Under the pieces are notes generated by a model, which did no database searches, was not told the origin of the DNA, and saw nothing but the letters and a program-made list of their open reading frames with translations. A program made the position numbers and the translations under genes. From Streptomyces sp. B3I8 (GTDB taxonomy: Bacteria > Actinomycetota > Actinomycetes > Streptomycetales > Streptomycetaceae): DNA of 64,000 nt. Positions 9,874 through 19,121 of this stretch are shown in pieces. Position 1 is the first letter of the stretch. Each line of letters begins with the position of its first letter. The stretch covers positions 3,051,501-3,115,500 of the forward strand of contig NZ_JAUSYN010000002.1 of NCBI RefSeq assembly GCF_030816915.1. The letters run 5' to 3'.

Positions 9874-10125
9874 TTGCCTGCCACCTCCCCGTACGGCCCG
9901 CGTCACCCTCGTCCAGTACGCGACCCCGTGCAGCGTCTCACCACCGCACCGCCATGGCGGCACGCACCCTGATTCTTCCTGTCCGGAGCCCCTGAGGCGA
10001 ACCCACGGGCGGAACGGGGTGTGTCGGACAAAAGGTCTGGGTACCGCCCCGCCCGCGCGTCCATTGAACGTCACGGCGGATCTCACTGTTCCGTCGCGGG
10101 GGTCCTGCCGGTCCGGTGGAGGGTC

Positions 10126-11106
10126 TCAGCGCTCCAGCAGGGCGAAGGAAGCGCCCTGGTTGTCCGTGACCACCGCCACCGTGCCGTACGACGTCGAGAA
10201 GGGGCTCACCTGGGTACGGCCGCCCAGGCGCTGGACGGTCGCGAGCGCCTTCGTCACGTCACCGACCGCGAAGTGGACGAGGAAATGCGGCGGCATCTCG
10301 GGCGGGAACACGTCGGCGACCGCCGCACGGCCGAAGTCCGGGGCGGCACCGGGCCCGAACAGGGCGTCGTGGAAGAGGTCGGCGTAGAAGTCGTTCGCGG
10401 CGCGGGTGTCCCGGGTGTACAGCTCGGCCCAGGTGAAGGTGCCCGGTTCGTGCCGGCGCGCGAAACCGGCGTGCGCGCCGGCCTGCCAGAGCCCGAAGAC
10501 GGCGCCCTCGGGGTCGGCGGCGAGCGCCATGACGCCGAGCGGGCGGCCGGTTCCGGGGCCGGGACCGACGGGACTCGGGCCGGTGATCACCTGGCCGCCG
10601 GCCCCGCGGATCCGGCCGGTGAGGGCGGCGAGGTCGGGGGCGGCGAAGTACACGGTCCAGACGGTCGGCATCCGTCCGTCGCCCTTGGGCACGAGCGCCG
10701 CCACGGAAGCCCCGTCGCGGCGGGCCCACAGCACGGCGTCGTGGGCGGGCTCGAAGCTCCACCCGAAGAGTTCGCCGTAGAACCGCCGGCCGGCCTCGAC
10801 GTCGGACAGCTGCACCTCGATCCAGCAGGGCACCCCCTCCGCGAACGCGGGGGCGTCGGTGCGGGTGCCGGTTCGGGTGCGGGCGCTGGTGCCGGCGTCG
10901 GCGTCGGCGTCGGCGTCGGGCGTGTCGGCCCCGGGCTCCCCCGCGCCCGGCGCGTCGGGGGTGCGCACGCCGGTTTCGGGGGCGTGCGGGCCGTGCGGGC
11001 CCTTGCCCGGTCGCCCCCTGCCCGGCTGCTCCCCGCCCGGTCGCCCCGTGCCCGGTGCGTCGGCGTCGGTGTCGTCGTCGCGGGCGGGGGGCGGGTTTTC
11101 GGCCAT
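10126..11106 (-). CDS. VOC-family protein with two glyoxalase-like domains
   Basis: A 326-residue protein. Residues 1-85 are a low-complexity, Asp/Gly/Pro-rich tail; residues 88-200 and 210-326 are two vicinal-oxygen-chelate domains (GVPCWIEVQLSDVEAGRRFY and GTFTWAELYTRDTRAANDFY). Such 27 kDa antigen CFP30B-like proteins are common in actinomycetes; substrate and activity are unknown. The ATG at 11106 is the first start, but an internal start after the repeat tail cannot be excluded. The tail coincides with a GTCGGC-type repeat near 10890-10920. It is divergent from the TetR gene. Confidence 0.8.
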   Translation of the reverse strand: MAENPPPARDDDTDADAPGTGRPGGEQPGRGRPGKGPHGPHAPETGVRTPDAPGAGEPGADTPDADADADAGTSARTRTGTRTDAPAFAEGVPCWIEVQLSDVEAGRRFYGELFGWSFEPAHDAVLWARRDGASVAALVPKGDGRMPTVWTVYFAAPDLAALTGRIRGAGGQVITGPSPVGPGPGTGRPLGVMALAADPEGAVFGLWQAGAHAGFARRHEPGTFTWAELYTRDTRAANDFYADLFHDALFGPGAAPDFGRAAVADVFPPEMPPHFLVHFAVGDVTKALATVQRLGGRTQVSPFSTSYGTVAVVTDNQGASFALLER

Positions 11107-11266
11107 GCCGCCAACCTAACCGCGTGGGCCGCACCCCGCGCGCGGTGTTGCTCCGCACGCTCTCCCCACCCGCTTCGAGAGTCCCGGGAAGTGGGTCGCA
11201 GGGCCCGCGCTCCCCATTTGCAGTCGGCCGAATAGCGCTCCGATCCCCCCTCGGTAAGCTGACGAC

Positions 11267-11914
11267 ATGACAGGACAAGTGCGTACCGTCGACGGCCGCG
11301 TGGCCGGTCGACGCGGGCAGGCGACGCGGCAGAAACTGCTCGACTGCCTCGGTGAGATGCTCAGTTCCTCGCCCTACCGGGACGTCAAGGTCATCGACGT
11401 CGCACGCAAGGCGGGCACGTCACCCGCGACCTTCTACCAGTACTTTCCGGACGTCGAGGGAGCCGTCCTGGAGATCGCCGAGCGCATGGCCGGCGAGAGC
11501 GCCGTGCTCGGCGAACTGGTCGAGGGCCGCTCCTGGACGGGCCGTTCCGGCTGGACGACCGCCCACGAATTCGTCGACGGCTTCCTCGACTTCTGGCGCA
11601 AAAACGACGCCATCCTCCGGGTGGTCGAACTCGGTGCCGCAGAAGGGGATAAACGTTTCCACAAGATCAGGATGAAGATCCTCAACTCGCTGCACGGCTC
11701 GCTGTCGGAAGCGATCGCCGAACTCCAGTCCAAGGGCCGCGTCGACAAGGACGTCCACCCGGCGGCGATGGCCGGTTCGATCGTGACGATGCTCGCCGCG
11801 GTCGCCTCGCATCAGAAGGGCCCCCAGTCCTGGGGCGTCAAGGCCGCCGAACTCAAACCCAACCTCGCACTGTTGGTGTACATGGGCGTCACCGGCAGGA
11901 AGCCGACGAAGTAG
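11267..11914 (+). CDS. TetR-family transcriptional regulator
   Basis: A 215-residue repressor-type protein. The N-terminal helix-turn-helix (about 20-66) contains RGQATRQKLLDCLGEML and VARKAGTSPATFYQYFP, a typical recognition helix. The C-terminal ligand-binding region includes DGFLDFWRKNDAILRVVELG. It is divergent from the VOC gene across about 160 bp, so autoregulation and control of that gene are plausible. The stop codon is followed at once by four 21-bp repeats (11915-11998) that are open in another frame. Confidence 0.88.
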   Translation: MTGQVRTVDGRVAGRRGQATRQKLLDCLGEMLSSSPYRDVKVIDVARKAGTSPATFYQYFPDVEGAVLEIAERMAGESAVLGELVEGRSWTGRSGWTTAHEFVDGFLDFWRKNDAILRVVELGAAEGDKRFHKIRMKILNSLHGSLSEAIAELQSKGRVDKDVHPAAMAGSIVTMLAAVASHQKGPQSWGVKAAELKPNLALLVYMGVTGRKPTK

Positions 11915-11998
11915 CCGAAGCAGCCGGCGAGGTATCCGAAGCAGTCGGCGAGGTATCCGGAGAAGCCGTCGAGGCAGCCGGAGAAGCCGTCGAGGCAG
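11915..11998. repeat. four-copy 21-bp repeat after TetR stop
   Basis: Two copies of CCGAAGCAGYCGGCGAGGTAT and two of CCGGAGAAGCCGTCGAGGCAG in direct succession, immediately after the TetR TAG. One frame across them reads as an Ala/Glu/Val-rich seven-residue repeat. Further on, TCGGGCCCGCCGCACCAC is also duplicated near 12118-12154. Confidence 0.85.
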
Positions 11999-12185
11999 CT
12001 GCGGAGGACCGACTCCACCGGGGTGCGCCGGCACGACCGTCCGGACGTCCGAGTCCTGTCAAACGGACGTCCGGAGGGCTGCCGACCGGTGGCCGGTCCC
12101 GCTCCGCCGCCCCCCTCTCGGGCCCGCCGCACCACTCGGGCCCGCCGCACCACTCGGCCCCGCCGTCCCCGCCCCACCCCGCCGG

Positions 12186-13553
12186 TCAGGGCGCCACGAC
12201 GACCTTCGCCGTGTCGTTCCCCGGCCGCGGATCGCGCCGGTCCACCGCCGCCTCCCCCTCCTTCAGCGCCACCGTGCCCTCGCCCGCCCCGGGCAGATCC
12301 AGCGTGAAGTCGAAGGTGCGGCTCTTCCCCGGCGGCAGACCGCCGACCTCGCACACGTAGTCGGCCCCGTCCCGCCCGCAGAGGGGCTGGAAGTCGTCCT
12401 CGTCGATCTCCTCCATGGGCTGCTCGCGGACGACCGCCCCCGGCGGCGGCGTGAACACCAGTCGCAGCCCGGAGCCCGGGTCGCCGGGGCCGTCGTCGTG
12501 CACCGTGAGGTGGATCGCGCGCCCCTTGCCGACGCGCGTCCGTACCGCGTCGACCCGGAAGTCGGACGTCGTGTCCAGGGTCACCGCGGTGGCGACCGTG
12601 CCCTGCGCGAACGTGCCACCCGGCCTGGGGACGTTCACGACCTCCAGAGGGGGGCCGTCGCCGTTCTCCCCGCCGTCCGGCACCGTCTCGTACGTGCCCG
12701 GCCCCACGTCCAGCGGCCATGCCTCGCGGCTGAACGACCCGCTCATCGTGGTGTCCGGGGCCCGCAGCCGGAGCGCCGGGCCGAGCGTGACCGTCGCGCC
12801 GGGTTCGATCCGCACGTCAGGCAGCTCGCAGAGGGCCACCTGGCCGTGGTACTGCCCCGGATAGCGGCAGTTGGCGTACCGGCGCCGCAGTTCGAGGTCG
12901 CCGCCGCTCAGCTTCAGCCCCAGTCCGCGCACGGGCACCTCGCCGGTGTTGCGGACGACGAGGTCGGCGGTGAGGTCCGCGCCGGGTGCGACGTTCTCGT
13001 AGGGCGCGGGCTTCCGCAGCCGCACCACCGGTTCGCCGACGACCACCCGGGTGCGGGTGGTGTGCCTGGTGCCGTCCTCGGTGGTGAAGGTGAAGCGGAC
13101 GACGCCGCCCTCCCCCGGTTCGCTGTCCTTGGCGGCGACCGGGTAGACGCGGTCGAGCGCGGACCAGCTGTCGTAGTCGGCGTCCACCCTGCACACCACC
13201 CGCCGGTCGGTGCCGGAGCAGCGCGGCCCGCTGTGGCTCATCCCGACGATCCGCAGCTGTACGGCGCCCCCGGCGTCGCTCGCGTCCACGGTGAGCCGGT
13301 GGCCGTACGTGCCGTACGGATCACTGGACTTGGCGTCGTGGGCCGTGACGTGGAAGGGCGGCCGGTCCTTCGGACCGGCCTTGTCGCCGTACGGCCGCAG
13401 GTAGAACAGGTCGGGGGCGCCCACGTACGTACGGTCGGCGGACGCGCCCGTGCCGCAGCCGGTGGCCCCGCCCGCCAGGAGCAGTAACCCGCCCAGCGCC
13501 GCCCCCGCCGTACGCAGTGCCCTGGTCGCATGGGTCGCCTGGGTCGTCACCAC
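12186..13553 (-). CDS. predicted lipoprotein with CARDB/DUF11-like domains, TTA codon
   Basis: A 455-residue exported protein. The signal peptide (LGGLLLLAGGATGC) ends in a lipobox-like ATGC, giving Cys33 as the likely lipidated residue. The body is beta-rich: VVVGEPVVRLRKPAPYENVA then TADLVVRNTGEVPVRGLGL resembles CARDB/DUF11 surface domains, and KSRTFDFTLDLPGAGEG is similar. There is no C-terminal membrane anchor. Two consecutive GTG codons open the gene (13553, 13550). Codon 23 is TTA (13485-13487), which predicts dependence on the bldA leucyl-tRNA. Function is unknown. Confidence 0.78.
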   Translation of the reverse strand: MVTTQATHATRALRTAGAALGGLLLLAGGATGCGTGASADRTYVGAPDLFYLRPYGDKAGPKDRPPFHVTAHDAKSSDPYGTYGHRLTVDASDAGGAVQLRIVGMSHSGPRCSGTDRRVVCRVDADYDSWSALDRVYPVAAKDSEPGEGGVVRFTFTTEDGTRHTTRTRVVVGEPVVRLRKPAPYENVAPGADLTADLVVRNTGEVPVRGLGLKLSGGDLELRRRYANCRYPGQYHGQVALCELPDVRIEPGATVTLGPALRLRAPDTTMSGSFSREAWPLDVGPGTYETVPDGGENGDGPPLEVVNVPRPGGTFAQGTVATAVTLDTTSDFRVDAVRTRVGKGRAIHLTVHDDGPGDPGSGLRLVFTPPPGAVVREQPMEEIDEDDFQPLCGRDGADYVCEVGGLPPGKSRTFDFTLDLPGAGEGTVALKEGEAAVDRRDPRPGNDTAKVVVAP

Positions 13554-13633
13554 ATCGTCCTCGCCGTCACCGCGTTGCCCCGCCCTCGCCCGTCACCGGG
13601 TCGTCCGCCGTTCACCCCAGTGATACTCGACGT

Positions 13634-14299
13634 ATGAACCAGGACCTCCAGGCGTTGCTGAGATCGTTGCGGGTGTGGGACCCGGAGGTCACCGAACTGA
13701 GGCGGTTCGACCCGGCCGGCGCCCCCGGCGAACCGCTCGCCCTGTTCACCGCGTGGTTGGCCGAGGCGGTGGCGGCGGGTCAGGTGGAGCCGCACACGGT
13801 GTCGCTGGCCACGGTGGACGAGGAGTGCCTGCCGGACGTCCGCACGGTGATGCTGCACGGCGCGGACGCGGACGGCTGGTCCTTCGCCACGCACGACACC
13901 AGCCGCAAGGGCCGTCAGCTCGCCGCCCACCCGCGGGCGGCGCTCGGCTTCTACTGGCCCGTGCTGGGCCGCCAGGTCCGGCTGCGCGGCCCGGTCACGC
14001 GCGCCGACGCGACCGAGGGCGCGGCCGACCTGCACGCCCGTTCGACGGGAGCGCTGGCGGCCGCGCTGGTGGGCCGGCAGAGCGAGGTACTGCGCTCGCC
14101 GGAGGAACTGGCGGCACGCTCGGACGCGGCCTGGGAGCGGGCCGCCGCGGAGCCGGAGGCCCCGGCCCCCACCTGGACCCTCTACCGGCTGGCCCCGGTG
14201 GAGGCCGAGTTCTTCCAGGGCGACCCGCGCCGCCGCCACGTACGCCTGCGCTACCGGCGCGAGGGCGAGGCCTGGACGCGGGAGCTGCTGTGGCCCTGA
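13634..14299 (+). CDS. pyridoxamine 5'-phosphate oxidase-like flavoprotein
   Basis: A 221-residue split-barrel FMN-binding protein. HTVSLATVDEECLPDVRTVM and HDTSRKGRQLAAHPRAALGF match the N-terminal PNPOx domain, and RDPRRRHVRLRYRREGEAW ends the C-terminal dimerisation region. A canonical pdxH is present at 37172-37984, so this paralogue probably has another role or substrate. It is divergent from the lipoprotein gene, and convergent with the GNAT gene. Confidence 0.83.
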   Translation: MNQDLQALLRSLRVWDPEVTELRRFDPAGAPGEPLALFTAWLAEAVAAGQVEPHTVSLATVDEECLPDVRTVMLHGADADGWSFATHDTSRKGRQLAAHPRAALGFYWPVLGRQVRLRGPVTRADATEGAADLHARSTGALAAALVGRQSEVLRSPEELAARSDAAWERAAAEPEAPAPTWTLYRLAPVEAEFFQGDPRRRHVRLRYRREGEAWTRELLWP

Positions 14300-14348
14300 C
14301 CTCGGACGCGGGCCCACGCCCGGGGGCGGACGTGGACGCGGACGTGGG

Positions 14349-14969
14349 TCAGGGCAGCACCGGTTCGGGGTCGGTGGCGAGGCGGGCGTGCAGGTGGGCG
14401 TCGCGGAACGCGTCCTGCCGCCCCTCCGCGAACATGGCGCCCCGCAGCGTCCCCTCGTAACGGAATCCGCACCGCTCGGCGACCTTGCAGGACGCTTCGT
14501 GCCGCAGGGCGTGGTCCAGTTCCAGCCGGTGCAGTTCGAGCTCGGTGAACGCCCAGCGCGCGATCAGCGCGAGCGCCCGGGTGGCGACCCGGCGCCCCCG
14601 CGCCTCGGGCAGCACCCAGTAGCCGACGCGGGCGCGGCGCCACACCGGGTCGATCTCGTTGAGGCCGATGTGTCCCAGCACCGCGCCGCCGTCCGCGTCC
14701 GTGACGCAGTGGGCGGCGCTGGTCCCCTTGGCGACGCTCTCCGCCCGGGCCCGCATCGACTCCCGGGCGCCGTCGATGTCCCGGACCGTGCGCAGTGGGG
14801 TGTTCCAGCGCCGGAACTCCGGATCGGTGAGCCCGCGCAGCCACGTCTCGGCATCACTGTCGGAGTCGGGGTCCCAGGCCCGCAGGACCAGCCCGTTCCC
14901 GCACGGACCGGGAACGGGGAGGGCAGGGCGACCGGACTCGTCCGGGGAGTGTGCGTCGACGCGGGCCAT
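14349..14969 (-). CDS. GNAT-family N-acetyltransferase (RimJ/RimL type)
   Basis: A 206-residue acetyltransferase. The acetyl-CoA loop region reads VGYWVLPEARGRRVATRALA, followed by RLELDHALRHEASCKVAERCGFRYEG, typical of the RimJ/RimL subgroup that acetylates protein N termini or small amines. The substrate is unknown. The ATG at 14969 follows GGAG; longer frames are unsupported. Its stop faces the PNPOx stop 50 bp away, where the two flanks form a CCCTGACC/GGTCAGGG inverted repeat. Confidence 0.85.
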   Translation of the reverse strand: MARVDAHSPDESGRPALPVPGPCGNGLVLRAWDPDSDSDAETWLRGLTDPEFRRWNTPLRTVRDIDGARESMRARAESVAKGTSAAHCVTDADGGAVLGHIGLNEIDPVWRRARVGYWVLPEARGRRVATRALALIARWAFTELELHRLELDHALRHEASCKVAERCGFRYEGTLRGAMFAEGRQDAFRDAHLHARLATDPEPVLP

Positions 14970-15121
14970 CGCTCCAGTCAACCCGACCCGGCACCGGAGG
15001 ACAGGGCACCGGTCGCCCGCCTGTCGCCCGTTCACCACTCCTCCCCACACGTGATCGTTTCGCAACCGATTCAGGTCTTGACCGATACCCATCAAGCTGG
15101 AGCGTCGTTACGCTCGCGCTC

Positions 15122-16333
15122 ATGGCCGACTCGACTGCTTCCTCCTCCTCTGCCTCCGCCTCCCCCGGGCCGCGCGCGGTGCCGAGTCAGGAGGACCGTC
15201 CCGTCTACGTGATCGGCGGCGGCCCGGGCGGGCTGGCCGCGGCGCAGGCGTTGCGCGCGCAGGGCGTACGGGCGGTGGTGCTGGAGAGGTCCGACCGGGT
15301 CGGCTCGTCCTGGCGGGGCCACTACGACCGGCTCCATCTGCACACCACTCGCCGGCTGTCCGCCCTGCCCGGCCTGGCGATGCCGCGCTCCTTCGGGCGC
15401 TGGGTGGCGCGCGACGACGTCGTCCGCTACCTGGACAAGTACGCGGAGCACCACGAGCTGGAGATCGTCACCGGGGTCGAGGTCTCCCGCGTCGAACCCG
15501 CTCCGGACGGCGCCGGGTGGCTGCTGCGCGCCTCCGGCGGCCGCGAGCTGACCGGGCGCGCGGTGGTCGTGGCGACCGGCTTCAACCACACGCCTCACGT
15601 GCCCGAGTGGCCCGGGCGGGACGCCTGGACCGGCGAGTTCCTGCACGCCGGGAGCTACCGTTCGGCCGCGCCGTACGCCGGGCGGGACGTCCTGGTCGTC
15701 GGGGCGGGCAACACCGGGGCGGAGATCGCGGTGGACCTGGTCGAGGGCGGCGCGCGGCGGGTGCGGCTGGCGATACGGACGGTGCCGCACATCGTGCGCC
15801 GGTCCACCGCGGGGTGGGCCGCGCAGTACAGCGCGGTCCTGGTGCGGCGGCTGCCGGTGCGGCTGGTGGACCGGATGTCCGAGGTGATGTGCCGGATCAG
15901 CGTGCCGGACCTCGCCGCCCAGGGCCTGCCGCGCCCGGACACGGGGCTGTACAGCAGGGTGAAGGAGGGCGCCATCCCGGTGCAGGACGTCGGCATCCTC
16001 GACGCGGTGCGGACGGGGAAGGTCGAGGTCGTCGCGGCGGTCGAGGGCTTCGACGGGGACGCGGTCCTCCTCGCCGACGGCAGCCGCGTCGAACCGGACG
16101 CGGTCATCGCGGCCACGGGTTACGTCCGGGGCCTGGAGCCGCTGGTGGGTCACCTGGGCGTACTGGACACCCGGGGCCGCCCGGTGGTGAGCGGCGCCCG
16201 CACCCCCGAGAACGCGCCCGGCCTGTACTTCACCGGCTACACCAACCCCATCAGCGGCATGCTCCGCGAAATGGCCCGCGACGCCGAACGCATCGCCCGC
16301 GCGGTGGCACGGGGGGTACGGGCGAAGGGCTGA
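15122..16333 (+). CDS. flavin-dependent monooxygenase (YUC/BVMO-like)
   Basis: A 403-residue oxidoreductase with FAD-binding GGGPGGLAAAQ near residue 32, an NADPH-binding VGAGNTGAEIA near residue 200 and an ATGFNHTP motif near residue 156. These fit single-component class B flavin monooxygenases (indole-3-pyruvate monooxygenase or TrkA-like). It inserts oxygen or oxidises an unidentified small molecule using NADPH. The Ser/Ala-rich first 25 residues are probably flexible. It converges on the MFS gene, separated by about 80 bp with three GACCCGGA repeats (16351-16374). Confidence 0.85.
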   Translation: MADSTASSSSASASPGPRAVPSQEDRPVYVIGGGPGGLAAAQALRAQGVRAVVLERSDRVGSSWRGHYDRLHLHTTRRLSALPGLAMPRSFGRWVARDDVVRYLDKYAEHHELEIVTGVEVSRVEPAPDGAGWLLRASGGRELTGRAVVVATGFNHTPHVPEWPGRDAWTGEFLHAGSYRSAAPYAGRDVLVVGAGNTGAEIAVDLVEGGARRVRLAIRTVPHIVRRSTAGWAAQYSAVLVRRLPVRLVDRMSEVMCRISVPDLAAQGLPRPDTGLYSRVKEGAIPVQDVGILDAVRTGKVEVVAAVEGFDGDAVLLADGSRVEPDAVIAATGYVRGLEPLVGHLGVLDTRGRPVVSGARTPENAPGLYFTGYTNPISGMLREMARDAERIARAVARGVRAKG

Positions 16334-16411
16334 CCCCGAAGTCACCTGGGGACCCGGAGACCCGGAGACCCGGACACCCGGGGCCCCGAACAGACCTTCC
16401 CCGGGGATCGG

Positions 16412-17758
16412 CTACGCCATCACCGCCGCGCCCCCGCGCGGTGCGCGGGTGGTGCGGCGGATGGTCAGGGACATCAGGGCCGCCATGGCGCACAGGGCGC
16501 CCGCGGCGTACCAGACCACGTCGTACGAACCGGTCGCGTCCCGGACGACGCCGCCCGCGTACGCCACCGCCGCCGCGCCCACCTGGTGGGAGGCCAGGAC
16601 CCAACCGAAGACGATCGCGCTGTCCTCTCCGTAGCGCTCCCGGCACAGCGCCAGCGTCGGCGGCACCGTCGCCACCCAGTCCAGGCCGTAGAAGACGATG
16701 AAGAACACCATCGGCGGGTGGACCGACGGGCCGAGCAGCACCGGCAGGAACATGAGCGACACGCCGCGCAGCGCGTAGTACACCGCCAGCAGCCGGCGCG
16801 GTTCCAGGCGGTCGGTGAACCAGCCGGAGGCGATCGTGCCGAGTACGTCGAAGACGCCGATGACCGCGAGCAGGGAGGCCGCCGCCGTGATGGGCATGCC
16901 GTGGTCGTGCGCGGCGGGCACGAAGTGCGTCTGGACCAGGCCGTTGGTCGTGGCGCCACAGATCGCGAAGGTCCCGGCCAGCAGCCAGAACGGGCCGGTG
17001 CGGACGGCGGAGGCGAGGACCGTCACCGTGCGCCGGGCGGCGCCCCGCACGGGTTCCGGCTTCTCCACGAACTCGGTCGCCCCGTACGGGGCCTGGCCCA
17101 CGTCGGCCGGGTGGTCGCGCAGCAGCAGCCAGACGAAGGGGACCACCGCGAGCGCCGCGAGGGCGACCGTCACGGCGGCCGGCCGCCAGTCGTGCGTCTC
17201 CACGATCCAGGACAGCAGCGGCAGGAACACGAGCTGCCCGGAGGCGGACGCGGCGGTCAGGACGCCGGTGACCAGTCCGCGCCTGGCGGTGAACCAGCGA
17301 TTGGTGACGGTCGCGGCGAAGGCCAGCGCCATCGAGCCGCTGCCGAGCCCGACCAGCAGGCCCCAGCAGAGCAGTAGTTGCCAGGCCGCGGTCATCCACA
17401 CGGTGGCGCCCGAGCCGACGGCGATGACCACCAGCGCCCCCGCGACGATCCGGCGGATGCCGAAGCGGTCCATGAGCGCGGCGGCGAACGGCGCGGTCAG
17501 CCCGTAGAGCGCGAGGTTGAGGGAGACGGCGGCCCCGATCGTGCCCCGGGACCAGCCGAACTCGTCGTGCAACGGGTCGATGAGCAGCCCCGGCAGCGAG
17601 CGGAAGGCGGCGGCGCCGACGATCGTGACGAAGGTGACGGCGGCCACGAACCAGGCCCGGTGCATCCGTGGACGGCGTACGGAAGACGGTGGGCCCCCTG
17701 GGCGCACGGTGGCGGTTGCGGTGGCGGTCCCGGTGGTGTTGTCGGCTGTCTGGCTCAC
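16412..17758 (-). CDS. MFS transporter, OFA/monocarboxylate-like
   Basis: A 448-residue protein with twelve predicted membrane segments, starting AWFVAAVTFVTIVGAAAF. The sequence DEFGWSRGTIGAAVSLNLAL and the loop GATEFVEKPEPVRG are like the OFA/monocarboxylate branch of the MFS; substrate unknown. The GTG at 17758 (MSQTADNTTGT) was chosen over an upstream ATG because it lies nearest the first helix and avoids running into the divergent promoter. It is divergent from the GlxA-type regulator across about 70 bp, suggesting control by that protein. Confidence 0.83.
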   Translation of the reverse strand: MSQTADNTTGTATATATVRPGGPPSSVRRPRMHRAWFVAAVTFVTIVGAAAFRSLPGLLIDPLHDEFGWSRGTIGAAVSLNLALYGLTAPFAAALMDRFGIRRIVAGALVVIAVGSGATVWMTAAWQLLLCWGLLVGLGSGSMALAFAATVTNRWFTARRGLVTGVLTAASASGQLVFLPLLSWIVETHDWRPAAVTVALAALAVVPFVWLLLRDHPADVGQAPYGATEFVEKPEPVRGAARRTVTVLASAVRTGPFWLLAGTFAICGATTNGLVQTHFVPAAHDHGMPITAAASLLAVIGVFDVLGTIASGWFTDRLEPRRLLAVYYALRGVSLMFLPVLLGPSVHPPMVFFIVFYGLDWVATVPPTLALCRERYGEDSAIVFGWVLASHQVGAAAVAYAGGVVRDATGSYDVVWYAAGALCAMAALMSLTIRRTTRAPRGGAAVMA

Positions 17759-17829
17759 GACACAGAGCTTCCGCGAGGCGGCCCGCACGGACGAGTGGCC
17801 CGAGAGACAGCCTTCACTAGGATCGGGCC

Positions 17830-18936
17830 ATGACACCCGTCGATCCGTCCTTCCGCCCGCACCGCGTCGTCGTCCTCGCCCTCGACGGGCTGCTCCCGTT
17901 CGAACTGGGCATTCCGCAGCGCATCTTCCGGCGTGCGCGGGACGTCGAGGGGCGGCACCTGTACGAGGTGCTCACCTGCGGGGTCCGGGGGCCGGGCCCG
18001 GTCGCCACCGATGCCGACTTCGCCGTGCTCGTACCGCACGGCCCCGAGGCGCTCGCCACCGCCGACACCGTGATCGTGCCCTCCTCGTACGAGCTGGGCC
18101 CGGTGTACGAGGAAGGCAGGCTCACCCCCGAACTGGCCACCGCCCTCGCGCACATCCGGCCCGGCACCCGGCTCGTCGCCATCTGCACCGGCGGCTACGT
18201 GCTGGCCGCCGCCGGGTACCTGGACGGCCGGCCGGCGACCACGCACTGGGCCTCGGCCGAGAACTTCCAGCGCCTCTTCCCCGACGTCCGTGTCGACGCC
18301 GACGTGCTCTTCGTGGACGACGGCGACGTGCTCACCTCGGCCGGGGTCGCGGCCGGCATCGACCTGTGCCTGCACCTGCTGCGGCGGGACCACGGCACGG
18401 CCGTCGCCAACGACGTGGCGCGGCACACGGTCGTACCGCCCTACCGGGACGGCGGGCAGGCGCAGTACATCGAGCGGCCGCTGCCCCAGCCGCAGCGGGC
18501 GGGCACGGCCGCGGCGCGGGAGTGGGCGCTCGGCCGGCTGCACGAGCCGATCCAGTTGCGGGACATGGCCGAGCGGGAGGCGATGTCCGTACGGACCTTC
18601 ACGCGGCGGTTCCGCGAGGAGGTCGGGGTGAGTCCAGGGCAGTGGCTGACGCGGCAGCGGGTGGAGAGGGCGCGGTTTCTGCTGGAATCCAGCGATCTGT
18701 CCATCGACCAGGTCGCGCAGGACGCGGGCTTCGGCACCGCCCAGTCGATGCGCCAACACCTGCAGGCGGTCCTGGGGGTGACCCCGACGGCGTACCGCCG
18801 GACGTTCAGGACGGGCGGGACGGGCGGAACGGAGGGGACAGGCGGTTCCGGCGGGACGGACGAGGCCGGAGGCATTGACGACACCGGAGGGGTGGCCCGG
18901 TCGGGCAGGGGCGAGGAGGCGGAAGCCGCGGCCTAG
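17830..18936 (+). CDS. GlxA-type AraC-family regulator (DJ-1/PfpI + HTH)
   Basis: A 368-residue regulator. The N-terminal DJ-1/PfpI-like domain (about 12-190) has the nucleophile-elbow region VAICTGGYVLAAAGYLDGR. A double AraC helix-turn-helix (about 240-330) reads MAEREAMSVRTFTRRFREEV and DQVAQDAGFGTAQSMRQHLQ. The last 45 residues are Gly/Thr-rich. Such proteins respond to unknown small metabolites. It probably regulates the divergent MFS transporter. The TAG stop is overlapped by the edge of a MITE-like repeat at 18936. Confidence 0.88.
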   Translation: MTPVDPSFRPHRVVVLALDGLLPFELGIPQRIFRRARDVEGRHLYEVLTCGVRGPGPVATDADFAVLVPHGPEALATADTVIVPSSYELGPVYEEGRLTPELATALAHIRPGTRLVAICTGGYVLAAAGYLDGRPATTHWASAENFQRLFPDVRVDADVLFVDDGDVLTSAGVAAGIDLCLHLLRRDHGTAVANDVARHTVVPPYRDGGQAQYIERPLPQPQRAGTAAAREWALGRLHEPIQLRDMAEREAMSVRTFTRRFREEVGVSPGQWLTRQRVERARFLLESSDLSIDQVAQDAGFGTAQSMRQHLQAVLGVTPTAYRRTFRTGGTGGTEGTGGSGGTDEAGGIDDTGGVARSGRGEEAEAAA

Positions 18937-19121
18937 GGCCTCTCGTTTGGATCATTTCGGCGTCGCGGGGTCCGGCACGCGCCTCTGCGGCGTTGTCGTC
19001 GGTTGCCAGGGCTCCGCCCTGGCGCCCTCCTCCGCCTTGCAGCCGCACGCACCGGACCCCGCTCGGGTCGGTCGAAGACGCACCGCGCCTCCCAGCCGGC
19101 CTGATCCAAACGAAAGACCCC
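18936..19121. mobile_element. MITE-like inverted-repeat element
   Basis: About 186 bp bounded by GGGCCTCTCGTTTGGATCA (18936-18954) and TGATCCAAACGAAAGACCCC (19102-19121), imperfect terminal inverted repeats sharing CGTTTGGATCA. An internal hairpin GCCAGGG-CTCCG-CCCTGGC is present, and there is no coding capacity. It starts on the last base of the GlxA-type stop codon. I recall similar elements as widespread in Streptomyces intergenic regions, but could not check that here. No target duplication is obvious. Confidence 0.65.

Noticed and set aside
14293..14353. CCCTGACC/GGTCAGGG inverted repeat between PNPOx and GNAT
   Set aside because: The arms overlap the two stop codons and the loop is long; too weak to call a terminator.
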